From: Epichloe hybrida
Lineage: Eukaryota; Ascomycota; Sordariomycetes; Hypocreales; Clavicipitaceae
DNA length: 64,000 nt
Assembly (NCBI GenBank): GCA_019022495.1
Contig: JAFEKR010000074.1
Coordinates: 1-64,000 of the forward strand
Direction of reading: 5' to 3'
In this document: positions 9,153 through 21,121 of the stretch, piece by piece
Layout of the letters: the number at the start of each line of letters is the position of its first letter
How positions within the stretch are numbered: position 1 is the stretch's first letter
Position numbers and translations under genes: made by a program
The notes under the pieces: generated by a model
Database searches by the model: none
The model's input: the letters and a program-made list of their open reading frames with translations, nothing else
What the model was told of the DNA's origin: nothing

Positions 9153-11609
9153 ATGGAGCATCTTTCGAGTTCCAGTATAGCAGATTTTCTTGCACCTGCT
9201 GTGGACAGTCCTCCTTCTCCCAAGAAGTTGAGGCAGCTTGCCCAGCAAATGAAGCGGGCTTCTCATTTACAAAGATACCATGGCCATAAGACTGCCTCGT
9301 CCGAGTCATCATCCATATCTTCCCTAGCTCCCTCTGATCGGTTACCATGGGATTTGGCATTGGAAAATCTGTCTCTCGTCCGAAAGACTTCAATCCGATC
9401 GAATGAGAGTAGCACTCTTTCCCGGGATCGACCAAGTAGCACACACAACTTTGGAAGAGGCTTCTTCCATCGCCATGCCAAGTCAAAACCCGAAAGCAGT
9501 GCTCACAGCTCGGCAGCCAGCTCCGTATACTCGGGGGATCTTACCGCTGAAAATAGTCCCGTTTCTGGTGGAAAAGAAAGAATCATACCGTCTATATTCT
9601 CCAGGAGGAAGCCGTCTCGCGATGAAGTCGCCCCAAAACGACCACACATATCAGGCCCGTTCAACTTTCAACATGTTGGGCACACGCAATACGAGAATGC
9701 GAGTAGTGAATCTTTCCCTGTAACGATTTCAGAGGGGCTGACTGGCGCCCCCATTCACGAATTGGGAGACATATCGCGCCGTCTACCTTACAATCTGTCG
9801 TCGGAGTCGATGGGAGAACTCAATGATAAACATTCGTCTAGGCATAGCACTCGCCCACCTCTGGTCCCTCATCATACTGCTCCTGCTTCAGGGCCTCGCC
9901 GGTTACTCAAACACATTCGTTCTCAGGAGAAACTTCGCAAGAGTCAGTCGCAAGCCCCTCCTCGCCCCCCACGGTCTCCAACACAGCAACTAGATTATTT
10001 TTCGTCCTTTGGCCCTTTGCCGCCTCCTCGGGTGTCTAGTCGCCAGTCCGACTATCAAGACATGTTGGAAACAGCTAATTCGGTGGTCCCCATCAATTCT
10101 CCGACTAGTAGCGAGGTCAATCAGCAACCTTCGTTCAGCCCTAGTTTTTCCAGAGAACATTCGACTGAGGAACTTGGCTCGTACGAAGCCATCCATGCTG
10201 CACAGGATGGCCAACAGCTTTCATCAACAGAAGAGAAGCGGTACTCACGTGTCATACCAGGAGCTCGTGACTCAACGTGGCCGCTCACAATGTCCACGCC
10301 TCTCGTATATGATTCAGCTCTACCAGATGTTCCAGAAGAGGAGGAACACCATGGTCTGTCACGACGGTCCAGAATGAGCCTCGCCAGCAACAATTCTTCT
10401 CTTAGGGGTAGTCAGTCCGTGCCCATGCTGCGGTGTGTGGTTGAATCTCACCGACCAACAAGTGGAGTGTCGGAAACTTTAGGCGCCTTGGGCATCATTG
10501 GAACAAATGGACTCGTTCAGGCAGATCCCCAGAGTCCTGTTCATTCAGGCACTCCAACACGGGAGAGCTGGGAAGACTTGATTGACTATTGCTATGAGCA
10601 CGAGGCAGAAGCTGATTGTGACTATCAATGGGATAGACCATCTCTTGACAATTCCAGAGACGCCACCACTCCACCTGCCACTGTGCCAGCGCTCTTCGAA
10701 GCTGGACTAGGAGTAAAGCACTATGCAATGTCGCCTAATAGGCAGGCCTCAATTTCTCCTACAGTACCAGACGCTCCGTCATTGAGTCCATCCAGCAACA
10801 ACAGCTCAACTCAATTGGGAACCGAGGCCATCACTCCCAACTCGGCCGTTCCAAACAACTTCTCTCTGCCGCGCAGCGATAGAAACATTCTTTATCCAAT
10901 TAGTCCGAAAGAATCCAAACGGTCTTCAGAGATCTCGACGTTCAGAGAGTCTCAAACTTTCACCCTGTCGCCTTCATTACTTATTCCTAGCGACTACCAT
11001 CAACAAATCCTTCAGCACCACGCGGAGAAGAAGCAAGACTACACCGACTATGAATTCATGGTTGGAAACCATGATCGACTTGCATTCCACGGTGATGCAG
11101 CGTTCTCTTCGGGAAACAGCAAGTCGTCCCCTTTGACGGGTCATCGAATCAGCACATCCACGACAGCGACCAATTCCACATCTCGGTCGAATTCTACCGG
11201 CAGACAACACCGCTCGACCAACTCCTCCTGGACTACGTTGGCTCGGCGCACGGCCAGCATCACTTCCCTAAAAAAGATGGCTGGGCAACTGATAGATGAT
11301 TTCGAACCATTGCCTTCCACACAGTCCACTGATATCGTGCAAGGAGAGTCTGAGTTGGCAGGTGCAAGTCGCGCGTCCAAGGACCATGTGCCAGACATGA
11401 TACCATTCCCATCCTCGACCGGACTCAAAAAATACCATCACAAGAGCCATGCCAGTGAGTCTCAGGTTCGAGACGAATCGGCGCCAGTCTCTCGACCTCG
11501 AAGACCAAGAGCGCGAACAACCAGTCTCAGCGCACGATCCCCCCCACCTGTCGGACAGTACGCATTGTTCCCCCGAACACACGTCAAGGCAATTGGCGAT
11601 CATATTTAA
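9153..11609 (+). CDS. Ser-rich protein with CRIB-like (Cdc42/Rac-binding) motif
   Basis: Seen: a single 818-aa frame, very rich in Ser, Pro and basic residues, without membrane segments or signal peptide. At about residues 166-178 the sequence ISGPFNFQHVGHTQ fits the core pattern of a CRIB/p21-Rho-binding motif (I-S-x-P, then F, then H-x-x-H). It lies after a basic, Ser-rich N-terminus that contains an SIFSRRKPSR stretch. A conserved-looking acidic block (SWEDLIDYCYEHEAEADCDYQW) lies near residues 470-495, and a basic amphipathic SITSLKKMAGQLID segment near 705-720. Inferred: a polarity or signalling scaffold responding to Rho-type GTPases. The canonical spacing of CRIB is imperfect, so the motif needs a profile test. 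The start is the first ATG, in good context (CCGTCCATGG); poly(A)-rich runs precede it. No intron was detected. Confidence 0.75.
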   Translation: MEHLSSSSIADFLAPAVDSPPSPKKLRQLAQQMKRASHLQRYHGHKTASSESSSISSLAPSDRLPWDLALENLSLVRKTSIRSNESSTLSRDRPSSTHNFGRGFFHRHAKSKPESSAHSSAASSVYSGDLTAENSPVSGGKERIIPSIFSRRKPSRDEVAPKRPHISGPFNFQHVGHTQYENASSESFPVTISEGLTGAPIHELGDISRRLPYNLSSESMGELNDKHSSRHSTRPPLVPHHTAPASGPRRLLKHIRSQEKLRKSQSQAPPRPPRSPTQQLDYFSSFGPLPPPRVSSRQSDYQDMLETANSVVPINSPTSSEVNQQPSFSPSFSREHSTEELGSYEAIHAAQDGQQLSSTEEKRYSRVIPGARDSTWPLTMSTPLVYDSALPDVPEEEEHHGLSRRSRMSLASNNSSLRGSQSVPMLRCVVESHRPTSGVSETLGALGIIGTNGLVQADPQSPVHSGTPTRESWEDLIDYCYEHEAEADCDYQWDRPSLDNSRDATTPPATVPALFEAGLGVKHYAMSPNRQASISPTVPDAPSLSPSSNNSSTQLGTEAITPNSAVPNNFSLPRSDRNILYPISPKESKRSSEISTFRESQTFTLSPSLLIPSDYHQQILQHHAEKKQDYTDYEFMVGNHDRLAFHGDAAFSSGNSKSSPLTGHRISTSTTATNSTSRSNSTGRQHRSTNSSWTTLARRTASITSLKKMAGQLIDDFEPLPSTQSTDIVQGESELAGASRASKDHVPDMIPFPSSTGLKKYHHKSHASESQVRDESAPVSRPRRPRARTTSLSARSPPPVGQYALFPRTHVKAIGDHI

Positions 11610-12816
11610 GCTACAAAACAAGACTTCATTATACATCTAACACACAACAAGGCCCCACTAAATCAATCGCCAGTGGCCTTTGTCCAAACCCTTCTATGCC
11701 TTTCTTTGAATACTTCTTGTTTCGCGAGCGTGGATTTATGCTGTTTGCATTAGACCTTCTTTCGTTCTCATTGCAATTACTCAGGGGAAGAGGAAAGGAT
11801 CTAGAAGGCGTATGGTACTACATGATCATTCATTGATTTCTCGACTACTTGGACTCCTCGCTTTAGTTTGTCTGGTTTTCTCGTATTTCAATTTTTTTTT
11901 TTTTTTCACAGGCGAGCAGGGGCTCATGTCCGTCATCAGAGAAGGCATCACAAAAACTGACCGAGTGTTAAGGTACGGACTGTGGCGTCCCCTTTCTTGC
12001 TATCTGCAGCGGGTTTCTTTCTTTCTTTCTTTTTTTTTTCTCCGTATATTGTCATATCGTATCTCGGGATAGTCGGAAAAGGGGTAAAGGGAAAAGGAAA
12101 GCCCGACTTTCGTGGCTGCAAAAGGATAAAAGGTCCATGTCTATTGGGAAGCTGTGTGAGAAAGGTGAAGTTTATACTTTTCGTCAAAAAAAAATGTTTG
12201 GAGAAACATTGGCTTTCAAGATGTAGCAAGCTCCCATGAAGTTCAAACTCGTCGGAACAAGCAAGTATAGCAAAGCAAAAAGCTCCTATCTCTTGTAAAA
12301 AGAATGGTTCGATTGATGATTTATCTAGCATGGTGACATGAGTTAAAAAGGCAAGAAACCAGTCAGTTTACCAGGTTATCAGTGAAGAGCATGATACTAT
12401 CGTTGGAAAGCTCCTGGGAGTCATGCTGCGAACGCAGGTCAAAGGACTGTCTCGCAGAACCGATATGGATCATGAACACAGCTCATCTATTCTCCCCGCC
12501 CATAGTCAACTGTTGGAACACCGAAGGTAGCCTTGGCCACATCACTGCAGTCAACTACTGCCGTGAAAGAAGTCAACTCTTCAGTTCCCTCTACTTGGTG
12601 CTATGCAACTACCTAGGTACATGAGCCAGGTCAGAAGTACCATGACGAAAGAACGCCGCCAACCATTGTTGGAAGTGTGGTGGTTTTAAGCTGAACGGCC
12701 TAGGCTGATAAGAAATATTTCTTATTTTGCTTCTCGCCCCCCCCCTCCCTTTTGTCTTGCACGAATAATTACATCCAGTCCATTCATTAGCTGTGTTATA
12801 CAGCTATATACCCCTT
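11610..12816. other. Convergent 3' intergenic region
   Basis: A 1.2-kb spacer between the stops of the CRIB-like gene (+) and POB3 (-). It has T-rich runs at about 11890-11910 and 12030-12040, typical of 3' UTRs and terminators. The ORFs inside are low-complexity or K/F-rich shadows. No gene is seen. Confidence 0.5.
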
Positions 12817-14889
12817 CTAGCCTGTTTTATTCTTCTTCTTCGGCCGCTCATCCTCGTCCTCTTCGTCTTGATCCTGGTCCATTTCGTCAGCATCGACACC
12901 GCTCTCTGCATCACTGCCACTACCACTGCCGGAGCTGTCGTGGGCACTGTCGTATTCCTCAGCTACATCGCTGTCGCTGTCGGCCCGGAAGTCTTCATCT
13001 ACACTCTCCTCATCCTCGTCGGCTGGGCCGCGGTCTGCCTTGTTGACTACAACTTCGTCGTCAGAGTCGTCCATGTCCTGCTCACGCAGAGCCGCGGCAA
13101 GCATGTTGGCATCTTCATCGATCTCGTTCTTAACACGCAGACCCTTGAGTTTGAAGAAGGCCTCGAGTGCCTTGAGATCCTCACGGTTGATGTTGCTGAA
13201 TTGGGAAGAGCCAGCGCCGTTTTTCATGACGACTGTGATGTCAAATGTCGACAAGGTAGACACGGCTCCACCCACCCGGGAAAATGTGACGGACTGTGTC
13301 TGCTCGTAGGCTATGTACGTGGCCGGCTTGGGCACGAACATGAAGGCCTTTTCTAAGCAGTACAGGAAACCTTCGCTGGCTTTGATTGAGCACTTGATAC
13401 CATATTGGCTCCGGTGCCTGAGAATTGCTCAATTAGTCTCACAGGCCATGCCATCCTCCTCGCTCTTGAAGACAAGAGAGAAAAAAAGGGAAAAAAGGGA
13501 AAAAAGGAGGGGGGGGAGGTGCAGATATATACGTACGTGATAAAATCCTTTGCAGGAGAGGATATTTTCTTGTTGGCCAGACCACGAAAGATTTTCGCAA
13601 CCACGTGATGGAGGGGTTCCTCGTAGTGAGGGTCCAGCTTGTCTTTGTACTTTGTCTGTAGTTCTGATGCTTCGAGGTTCAAGTCGATGGTGACCTCCTC
13701 GTCCTTCTTGAACTGCATGACAACGAAAGGATATCGAGTCTGACCCTGTCGCAGAGGAGGGTCCAAACCAATACACAGCATGCAGTGCATTTCGTCTGGT
13801 TTAGGTAGAACCATGAATTTTTTGATAGCATCGTACTGTATTTTGTAATCATAAGTCTTTCCACGCAGGCGGAAGGAAGCTTCGTACATGTCGATGTCGA
13901 AACGACCTCTGTGGAGAAAATATTGTTAGCACATACACTGGTCGTAGAGAAAGACCTTGACCCTTGATCATACCTTGGGGTGAGATGAAGTACATCGAGG
14001 AATGTTGCGATAGTATCGCCGGCAGTCTCTCCGATCTCAGCTTTCTCGATAAGAGTCTCGTAGAACAAAGTAGCGGCATTCTTCTCTTCGGCCTCTTCGT
14101 CTTCACCATCTTCACCGTCGCCCTCCCTCTTCATAGTAGTAGTGCCAGGGATATAGAAACGCATTTCTACGAGCTGATCTCTGCCAGCACCTGCCTTCTT
14201 CCCGTTCCCACGCGCACCTCCGAGCTGACCGTCAGTACCTGTGTCATTGGAGTCCTGGGGCAGGGACATTTCGACAGCGACTTCATTGCGTCCAGCAAGG
14301 TTTGTGTTTCCAATTTCCGAGTAAGGGAGCTCAAATGCAGGCTTGTTCTGCACGCTGAATGTAATTTCGGCTTTTGAAAACTCAGCTTTGCCCCAATTCC
14401 AGCCACGAAGAGCGTGTTCCTTGTTCTCGAGCACTGTGCTGTACCAATTCTTGAACACCTTGCTCAAACGTTCGTAGTCTTCTTGTTGGAAGCCATCGAG
14501 TTGGATGATACCAGAGTTCCGTTGCAGAATTCGAATCTCGTAGCCTTTTGCTGCTCGGCTCCATTGCGCACCGCCAATATTGCTCTGATCGAGAGTGAAG
14601 GTATCGCCACCTTTTGAGGGTTTCCATCCAAACCCAGTCTCGGCAAATCTGCATTTGCCGCTCTCTTTTGAAAGATCAAGATAAATGCCATCGAAACTCT
14701 CACTGTATATTCAAGAATTAGATCGCATCATGGATAATGTCTCGTGCACATGCTTTCCGATTTGACGCAAGGGTGCTAACGGAGCTCGTAGCTTAGGTTC
14801 AGAGGCAGAACATGTGTAATCAGGATGCGCTGGGCGCGAAGACGGAGAGGTCGGCGGGAAACATTCGGGGCCACTAACATTGCAGTCAT
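12817..14889 (-). CDS. POB3: FACT complex subunit Pob3 (SSRP1-like histone chaperone)
   Basis: Known: Pob3 pairs with Spt16 in FACT, which reorganises nucleosomes during transcription and replication in the nucleus. Seen: four exons on the minus strand, 14889-14879, 14702-13974, 13908-13537 and 13417-12817, give 570 aa, the usual fungal length. The introns have GTTAGT, GTATGA and GTACGT donors and CAG acceptors. The N-terminus reads MTAIESFDGIYLDLSKESGK, typical of the SSRP1/Pob3 N-terminal domain. Then come the structure-specific recognition domain (LRGWNWGKAEF), the PH-like middle domain (RFDIDMYEASFRLRGKTYDY; IKCSIKASEGFLYCLEKAF) and a very acidic tail ending in KKKNKTG. There is no HMG box, as expected in fungi, where Nhp6 supplies it. 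The 11-nt first coding exon is inferred from phase and fits the expected start. It is divergent from ATG15. Confidence 0.95.
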
Positions 14890-15847
14890 CTTGGGCGATG
14901 TGCGCAGAGACCCTATCTCGACGCAGGAGGAATAGACGAGGAGAACAGGCAGTCGAAGTGGTGGTGCTGCGCTTGCACAGAGAGAGCCGTATAGTCGTGA
15001 AGCTCCAGATGGCTCGGTAAAGATGCATTGGTGTCGGTTGCCTAGGAATGGCCGAAGTGCATAAATCTGGAGACGCGCATCTGCTTCAAAACTGCGCCTG
15101 GAACAGGAAATCAACACGCTATGGGATGGGGGCAAGACTTGAAGCTAAATTGACTTGCTTAGTCAGGACAACCCCCTGCACGCAGGCCCCCTCCGATCTC
15201 AAGCTGGCACTGTATGTACTATGTACTATCAAACTATCACGATTCACCAGGCACTGTGAAACCTAGACATGCAGAGGAAAAATTACATGAGACTGTGGAC
15301 AGTTTCTTCACACCAAGATGGGCCAGAGTCTCTCATGCAAACTTTCCTCCGCCTGTTAGGTTTGGAGACTCGAGAAGTTCCGCTGCTGCTGCGTACAAGT
15401 CACTTGCACGTCATCTGGAAACACGCATGGGATTGCAAGGCAAGGTGACCACCCTCCAGCGGGTCACCTGGGGTCGAATGCAGCCTGTAAAATGGGGCGA
15501 CTGCTTTTAGCCCCCCCAAGGTACGGAGTACTCCGTGCACCTGCTGTGCTTAAGTCAGGTACCTACCTACGCTGTTGACCTGCAGGTCTGACGCCAGACG
15601 ATGGACTGCCGCGTGCGCATGCGCCTGCCTCCCTCCGTTGCCGCGGCCCATGGCCTCTTGCTGGTTTTTTGGTCTGATCTGTCGAATCCCCACTTCCTGC
15701 TTCCACTTCCTGCTTCCTCTTGCAAGTTGATAAGCTTCTGGGACCTCTACATCTGCAGCAATATATAAGACTCTTCACGGTTTCTTTCACTTTTTTGACA
15801 TTGTGCTCTGTTTAGTATCAAAGCACCAGAAGATCGACTCTACACGC
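14890..15847. promoter_or_regulatory. Divergent promoter region POB3/ATG15
   Basis: About 1 kb between the POB3 start (-) and the ATG15 leader (+). It contains a TATA-like ATATATAAG at 15761-15769, about 125 bp before the ATG15 start, and a TACGGAGTA motif at 15522-15530 followed directly by CTCCGTG, making an imperfect palindrome. The ORFs here have no protein character. Confidence 0.5.
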
Positions 15848-15979
15848 ATGGTACTGATTATCCTTGGGGCTGTATCTAGCCGCCTTTCACCATGCCTTTC
15901 AGTTCCAATTTGCCACTCGGCACAACGCGAACAACTCGTGTCGGAAAATCCAGCATCGCCTTCCTTCTATCTGTCTTGA
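15848..15979 (+). promoter_or_regulatory. Possible upstream ORF overlapping the ATG15 start
   Basis: An ATG at 15848 opens a 43-codon frame that ends at TGA 15977-15979, inside ATG15 and in a different frame. It begins [11 protein letters not shown]. It lies between the TATA-like box and the main start, so if transcription begins before 15848, scanning ribosomes meet it first. Whether the ATG is transcribed cannot be told from sequence. Confidence 0.4.
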
Positions 15980-17826
15980 CATTTGCTTGCCCAATTTCCG
16001 CTTCTGGAGCTTCGCAAAGTTACCAAGATGCCGCCGTTGGACAAAATATCCCGTTGCCTCCGGCCATGATTGTCCCTCCGAATCCAGTTTCACCACAACC
16101 AGCCGAGCACACTTTTACACTCCGCCACATCTATCATCATGGCACCGACCGACACCCCCGACTCCACCGCAGTTTCCATATTACGCACGACACGCCTCGT
16201 GTTTACCTTGCCGCCGAGGGTGCACATCCCGAGCACGATTTGCCGCATCTTAAGGCACGAAGTCGTGGGAGGTCCATTGAGCGTCTGGTGGATCGTCGAC
16301 CGTCCACTGTAGACCCCATGGTTGCCCGCTCTCGACAAGATGGGTACCCTGCCGTGCTAGACGCTTCAGCGTGGACAATGGACGAGGTTCCCTCCCCAGA
16401 CATCACCGATAAGGGTACAATACTGAGCCTAGCCTATATGGCCGCCGATGCCTACGTGCAGTCCGACACCCGTCCTGACTGGGAGGAAGTCGGCGAACCC
16501 TTCAACCGCAGTGCTGACTTTGGATGGCAAAGTGATGGGCTTCGCGGCCATATCTGGGCTGATGACGATAATTCCACCGTTGTCATTGGGTTGAAAGGGA
16601 CATCCCCAGCTGTTTTCGACGGAGATGGCACAACAACTAACGACAAGATTAACGATAACTTGTTCTTTAGTTGTTGCTGCGCACAACAGGGACAGTGGAC
16701 CTGGCACCAAGTTTGTGACTGTGCTACGGGTACATACGCTTGTAACAATACCTGCGTCAACAAGGCCTTGATGGAGGAAAGTCGCTATTATGGTGCTGCC
16801 CGCGAGCTCTACGCTAACGTGACTGAGCGATATCCCAATTCCAACATATGGGTGGTTGGACATTCCTTGGGCGGTGCCGTCAGTTCGTTGCTGGGTCTGA
16901 CATACGGTCTACCTGTTGTCACTTTCGAAGCCGTCCCCGAGGCTTTGGCTGCTACTCGACTCGGTCTACCAATTCCACCTGGGTCTGACCCTAATGCTCC
17001 TCAGACGCGACAAAATACCGGAGCGTACCACTTCGGCCACACTGCTGATCCAATATACATTGGCGCCTGTAACGGGGCTACTGCGTCTTGCTCCTTTGCT
17101 GGCTACGCTCTGGAAACAACTTGCCACACAGGCAGTGAGTGTGTTTATGACGTTGTTGCAGATAAAGGATGGCGTGTGGGGATCGGAACCCACAAGATTC
17201 GAGCTGTCATATCGGACGTCATTCTCAAGTACGACGATGTTCCTGAATGCCACTTGACGCCCGAGTGCCGCGACTGTGCCCTATGGAAAATGTATGAGAG
17301 TAACGGTACGGAGACCACAACTTCGATGCCATCATCTACTACAACTCGCACACGAACTCGTACTACAACCTGCCAGACTCCAGGTTGGTGGGGTTGTCTT
17401 GATAAAACAACAACCATTGTGTCTGCCACGACTACGACTACGACTACGACTACCTCTCACTCGACTTCAACCTGTAAAACGCCAGGTTGGTTTGGGTGCA
17501 ATGATAGGACGACTTCGACTGTGGAGGCCACCACGACGTCAGACGTGTCCACAACAAACCCTCCAGCGACAACAACCTGCGAGACACCCGGTAAGTTTTG
17601 GGGCTGTTGGGACGGAGATGAAACGAGTGCAACGTTAAGTTCGCTGCCAAGTACGATCACGCGACCCCCTATAACAAGTGCGCCAACTCTCACGCAGTCG
17701 GCGGTGATGTCATCGAGCACTGCTGCTCCATCGAAGCGTAAATGTCTCCATCGCAGCTGGGTTGGACTATGCAAAGAATGGGAGGGTAATGTCGGAGATG
17801 AAGAATTCATCTCCGACGAAATGTAA
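15892..17826 (+). CDS. ATG15: Vacuolar autophagy lipase Atg15
   Basis: Known: Atg15 is a class-3-type phospholipase delivered through the secretory/MVB route, which dissolves autophagic bodies in the vacuole. Seen: a single 644-aa frame with an N-terminal hydrophobic signal-anchor (about residues 20-40, [20 protein letters not shown]). The catalytic GHSLGG lies at about residues 323-328 (nucleophile near Ser325), followed by the family signature [23 protein letters not shown] conserved Cys-rich segment ([12 protein letters not shown]) precedes the active site. The C-terminal third is Thr/Ser-rich and carries three Cys modules of the TCxTPGWWGCxD type (about residues 493-580), then a basic [13 protein letters not shown] end. 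The start is chosen because of the immediate signal-anchor and good context (TTCACCATGC). Tandem ACT/ACG codons at 17429-17453 encode poly-Thr. The neighbouring VPS72 is on the same strand but functionally unrelated. Confidence 0.95.
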   Translation: MPFSSNLPLGTTRTTRVGKSSIAFLLSVLTFACPISASGASQSYQDAAVGQNIPLPPAMIVPPNPVSPQPAEHTFTLRHIYHHGTDRHPRLHRSFHITHDTPRVYLAAEGAHPEHDLPHLKARSRGRSIERLVDRRPSTVDPMVARSRQDGYPAVLDASAWTMDEVPSPDITDKGTILSLAYMAADAYVQSDTRPDWEEVGEPFNRSADFGWQSDGLRGHIWADDDNSTVVIGLKGTSPAVFDGDGTTTNDKINDNLFFSCCCAQQGQWTWHQVCDCATGTYACNNTCVNKALMEESRYYGAARELYANVTERYPNSNIWVVGHSLGGAVSSLLGLTYGLPVVTFEAVPEALAATRLGLPIPPGSDPNAPQTRQNTGAYHFGHTADPIYIGACNGATASCSFAGYALETTCHTGSECVYDVVADKGWRVGIGTHKIRAVISDVILKYDDVPECHLTPECRDCALWKMYESNGTETTTSMPSSTTTRTRTRTTTCQTPGWWGCLDKTTTIVSATTTTTTTTTSHSTSTCKTPGWFGCNDRTTSTVEATTTSDVSTTNPPATTTCETPGKFWGCWDGDETSATLSSLPSTITRPPITSAPTLTQSAVMSSSTAAPSKRKCLHRSWVGLCKEWEGNVGDEEFISDEM

Positions 17827-18572
17827 CGATGTAGAGGTCTCGCGCTGACAAGAAAGGGGCCATCATCACGTCACCAACCAGAAAACCTATTTTTTTTTAC
17901 TCGCGATTTCTCGCGAGCGTTTTATACTGGCGCTAAGACTACACTGAACGACCTTTTACGGGTGAAGCAATTGCAAACACATGGCTTTAGCTTCTTTGTT
18001 TTTTGTTTTTTGTTTTTTTTCTTTTGGAAAGGATGATAGCTCTTCTTGACCTTCATCTCCATCTGTCTTTTTTTGTTCTTGTTTTTATCTTTCCGTGAAC
18101 CAAATCACCTTGGCGCTGTCTTAGGACATTTGATATTTTGGCTAGCGAGTGGCGTTTGAATTTTTTGGGCATGTAATGGATGAATACAGCATTGATAGAA
18201 CATCTCAACTTAAGTCACATTTGGGTTGAGACACGTGTTTAGTTGGCTGTCTACCTGTTCGTGACTATGTATTTGCAACTTTATCATTAACGTGATTGAA
18301 CGTGGGTAAATGTAAATTTGCTCTGGTGAAGGTTTTAGGTGTTGCAAACAGAACGCGGGAGTGACTCTAGTTGGTCACTTGAGGGCGAGATGTCGGTCGA
18401 GTGGCGGGATCAAATCGAGATTTTAGTGGCGCCCCTCGCTGAACACGTCGTCTTAGCTCGACCCTCAAATTCCTACATCAACATCCAACAAAAATGCATT
18501 TATGGTTTGATTATCACGACCACCCCGCCAGCAAGGACTGATGTTTCATTCATTCCAGAGGACTTGAACACA
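17827..18572. other. ATG15 3' / VPS72 5' spacer
   Basis: A 746-bp spacer with T-rich runs at about 18001-18080, including TTTTTGTTTTTT repeats, consistent with the ATG15 3' end. The VPS72 frame is open back to 18339 and would add 78 residues. I judge the later ATG at 18573 more likely because the upstream residues have no YL1 character. Confidence 0.45.
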
Positions 18573-21121
18573 ATGGAGACCGAGTCCAAAACGTCAGATC
18601 GAGACACGTCGCAACTGTCGGATCCCCTAAGCGACCTCGACAGCCTTTCCGACAGCGATTCGCCCGTCCAGCAAACAGAATGGCTTGCTACCACGCGAAA
18701 GCGCCGGTCGACCGCTGGCAATCGGATGAAGTCTATTCTTACGAATGAAGAGCCCGACTCTGATCTAGAACTTCTATTCGCTGAGGACGAGAATGATCAA
18801 GGCTTCTCTGATGTGGGCGAGGATGGCTCCGATGTGCAGATGGATTCGTCGTCCGACGATGAGGACGACGACAATGCAAATGCCGAAGAGTTGGAAGGCG
18901 AAAAGGAACTGGAGCGTCAAGCCAAAGCGAAGCGGGCAGCGCGGCGTAAACGAAAAGCCCAAGAAGCCATACCTGCAAAATTCAGGAAAAAGGTTCGAAT
19001 CGACCCCGCAACGACCACATCTCCGGCGCCAGCGCCGCCGCCGCCGCCGCCCAAGAAAAAGTCGGAACGAATGTCTTGGCTTCCATCGACTGCCGATTTG
19101 CCGACCCGAGCCTCGTCTCGAAAGACGACTCGCATATCCAAAGAGCAATTGCATCTGCAAATGGCTGAACGCGAGGCTAGAAGACTCAAGCAAGTGGCAC
19201 AGATGGAGAAGAAGGCGGCTAGATTAGAGGCGATGAAGAAACCTCCAATGACGCAAGAAGAGAGGCTAGCCGAAGCCTCAAAGGTGGAGAAACGCAATAG
19301 CAAAAGTTTGAACAGATGGGAGGAAGCCGAAAGACAACGTGAGGAAGAACGCAAGGCGAAGCTCGCTGCGCTTAATCAGCGAACTTCAAAAGGGCCGGTC
19401 ATTACTTTCTGGAGCGGAAAAGGTCAATGGGATGATCTGGAGCTACGGTCGTTGCGTCCCTACGTGACGGAGGTGGAGGAGAAGCCCAAGAAGAAAAAAG
19501 AAAAGGCCGACAAAGGAGGGGGCAAGATGAGGGGCAAAAACAAATATAGTGATGGAGCGAAGGACAGCCAGGAGAAGGGTGTTGCATCGGGAGAATCCAG
19601 GCAGACAGCTGCTATGAACAGCAATGCCACGGAAAAGGTCCTAACTCAGGGCTCGAACGATTGCAAATCGATGGCAGATATGGAGCCTTCAATCACATCA
19701 GGAACCGACAATACTAACGAACGTGGTTTCACGATGGAAAGAAAATATTCAGATGTCGCTCAGTCGGGAGGCGCGCTGGTCTTGAGCGAAAGAGCATCAG
19801 TTGCAGAGTCCCATGGCAACCCTCGGGAGAATGCGAAGGAAATAAAGACGAGTGCGGAGAAAGTGGGTGAAGGCGCTGAACAGTCCACTGAATCAACAAC
19901 ACCGGATGTCCCGCCAGCTGATAACGTTTTGGCGAAGGCTGTCCTGCCTGGCTCACCGAGTAAACCGTCACAAACTACCGCCGCTCCTATAGCTTCTCCT
20001 CCATCCGCGACAGCCACTCCGTCTATGCCAGCGAGTGGATTGGCAGCGCCGCCGCCTCCGCCTCCAATTCGCAGTTCTCTAGTTGCACCATCCAGCTTGT
20101 CGAGACCACATGAACCTAGACCATCCGGTGTCCTGGCACCTGTGCTCGCCCCCCCACCAGGGATGGACATGAACGAGTCTTCTTCAGCAGCAGAAGCTCC
20201 CAAGTGGAACGTACGGGCACCACCAACTATCAGCCTGTCAGACCCTAGTCTAGGATTGCAATCAGTGCCGCCAGTGTCGTCGAAGATGATGGCTTCTATG
20301 GGCACGGACACCAAAGAAGTACCCCCAGAGGCCAATGCTCAACCTCTCCCAAGGGAAACTTTGGCTCCGACAAGCAAAGATGTGAGTCCAAGAGACTCCA
20401 AGGCCCCAGCAGCTCCGCCAGAGGTCCCTCGTGATATGAATGCGACTCGCAACGGCATCATTTACCAAAACTTCAACGAGATCGCCTTGCGCGATAAATC
20501 TATCCAAACCCAGATCCTCTTCGGTCGCAAGATGACTAGGCTAGCTAGTGAGTCCAATCATTCCAGACTCTCCTTCAGAAACCTGCAATGGCTTCCCTAA
20601 CCCCCTGAGCTGTCGTCTTCCATCGACACCACCAGCCAATTGACCAAACGTACGTCTCCAAACACGAGAGAGAAAAAAGGTGCTAACATGCCCCAAATCC
20701 AGAGCCCACAGCCCCTGCAATATGCGTCATCACCAACAACCCAGCACGATACCGTGACCCCAAAACCGGACTCCCTTTCTACAACATGTACGCTTACAGA
20801 GAGTTGCAGCGCCTTTACCACGGCGATTACAAATGGAGTCGTCTTCTTGGCGCATGGGTAGGCAGCGGGAGACAAGCTGCAAAGGGTGTTCCAGAGCGTT
20901 TTGTCAACCCCAGCGCCGGGAGACCAAAACCTGTTGCCGCTGCCGCTGCCTCCACTGATGGTGAAGGCATGAAGCGAGAACCACAGCTCAACAAGGCAAC
21001 AGATGCAGGACATCCGACTGACGCTTCCGAGGCGAATCTTTCTTCAACCCCACCTGACGCCAGGCCTGGGGAACAAATTGCACAAGCATCACAGAATGTG
21101 CCGCAGGTGGCAGCTCAATGA
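18573..21121 (+). CDS. VPS72: Vps72/YL1 (Swc2), H2A.Z-binding subunit of SWR1
   Basis: Known: YL1 proteins bind the H2A.Z-H2B dimer and help SWR1 deposit it in nucleosomes. Seen: two exons, 18573-20547 and 20703-21121, joined in phase, give 797 aa. The intron (155 nt) has a GTGAGT donor, GCTAAC branch and CAG acceptor. The N-terminal YL1 domain has an acidic run (SDVQMDSSSDDEDDD) followed by a basic block (KAKRAARRKRKAQEAIPAKF), then a SERMSWLPSTADLPTRASSRK segment and a long charged coiled-coil-like stretch. The middle is Pro/Ala-rich low complexity. The YL1_C domain spans the splice: GRKMTRLA-KPTAPAICVITNNPARYRDPKTG, then LPFYNMYAYRELQRLY. The reconstructed joint restores this domain exactly, which supports the intron. 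An ATG at 18339 in the same frame is an alternative start. Confidence 0.92.

Noticed and set aside
12793..13356. 187-codon plus-strand frame with hydrophobic stretches
   Set aside because: It is antisense to the acidic C-terminal exon of POB3. GAN codons read backwards give hydrophobic residues, which explains the membrane-like look.
18339..18572. N-terminal extension of VPS72 from the upstream ATG
   Set aside because: The 78 extra residues show no YL1 character, and the ATG at 18573 starts an acidic Ser-rich N-terminus like other YL1 proteins. Kept only as an alternative.
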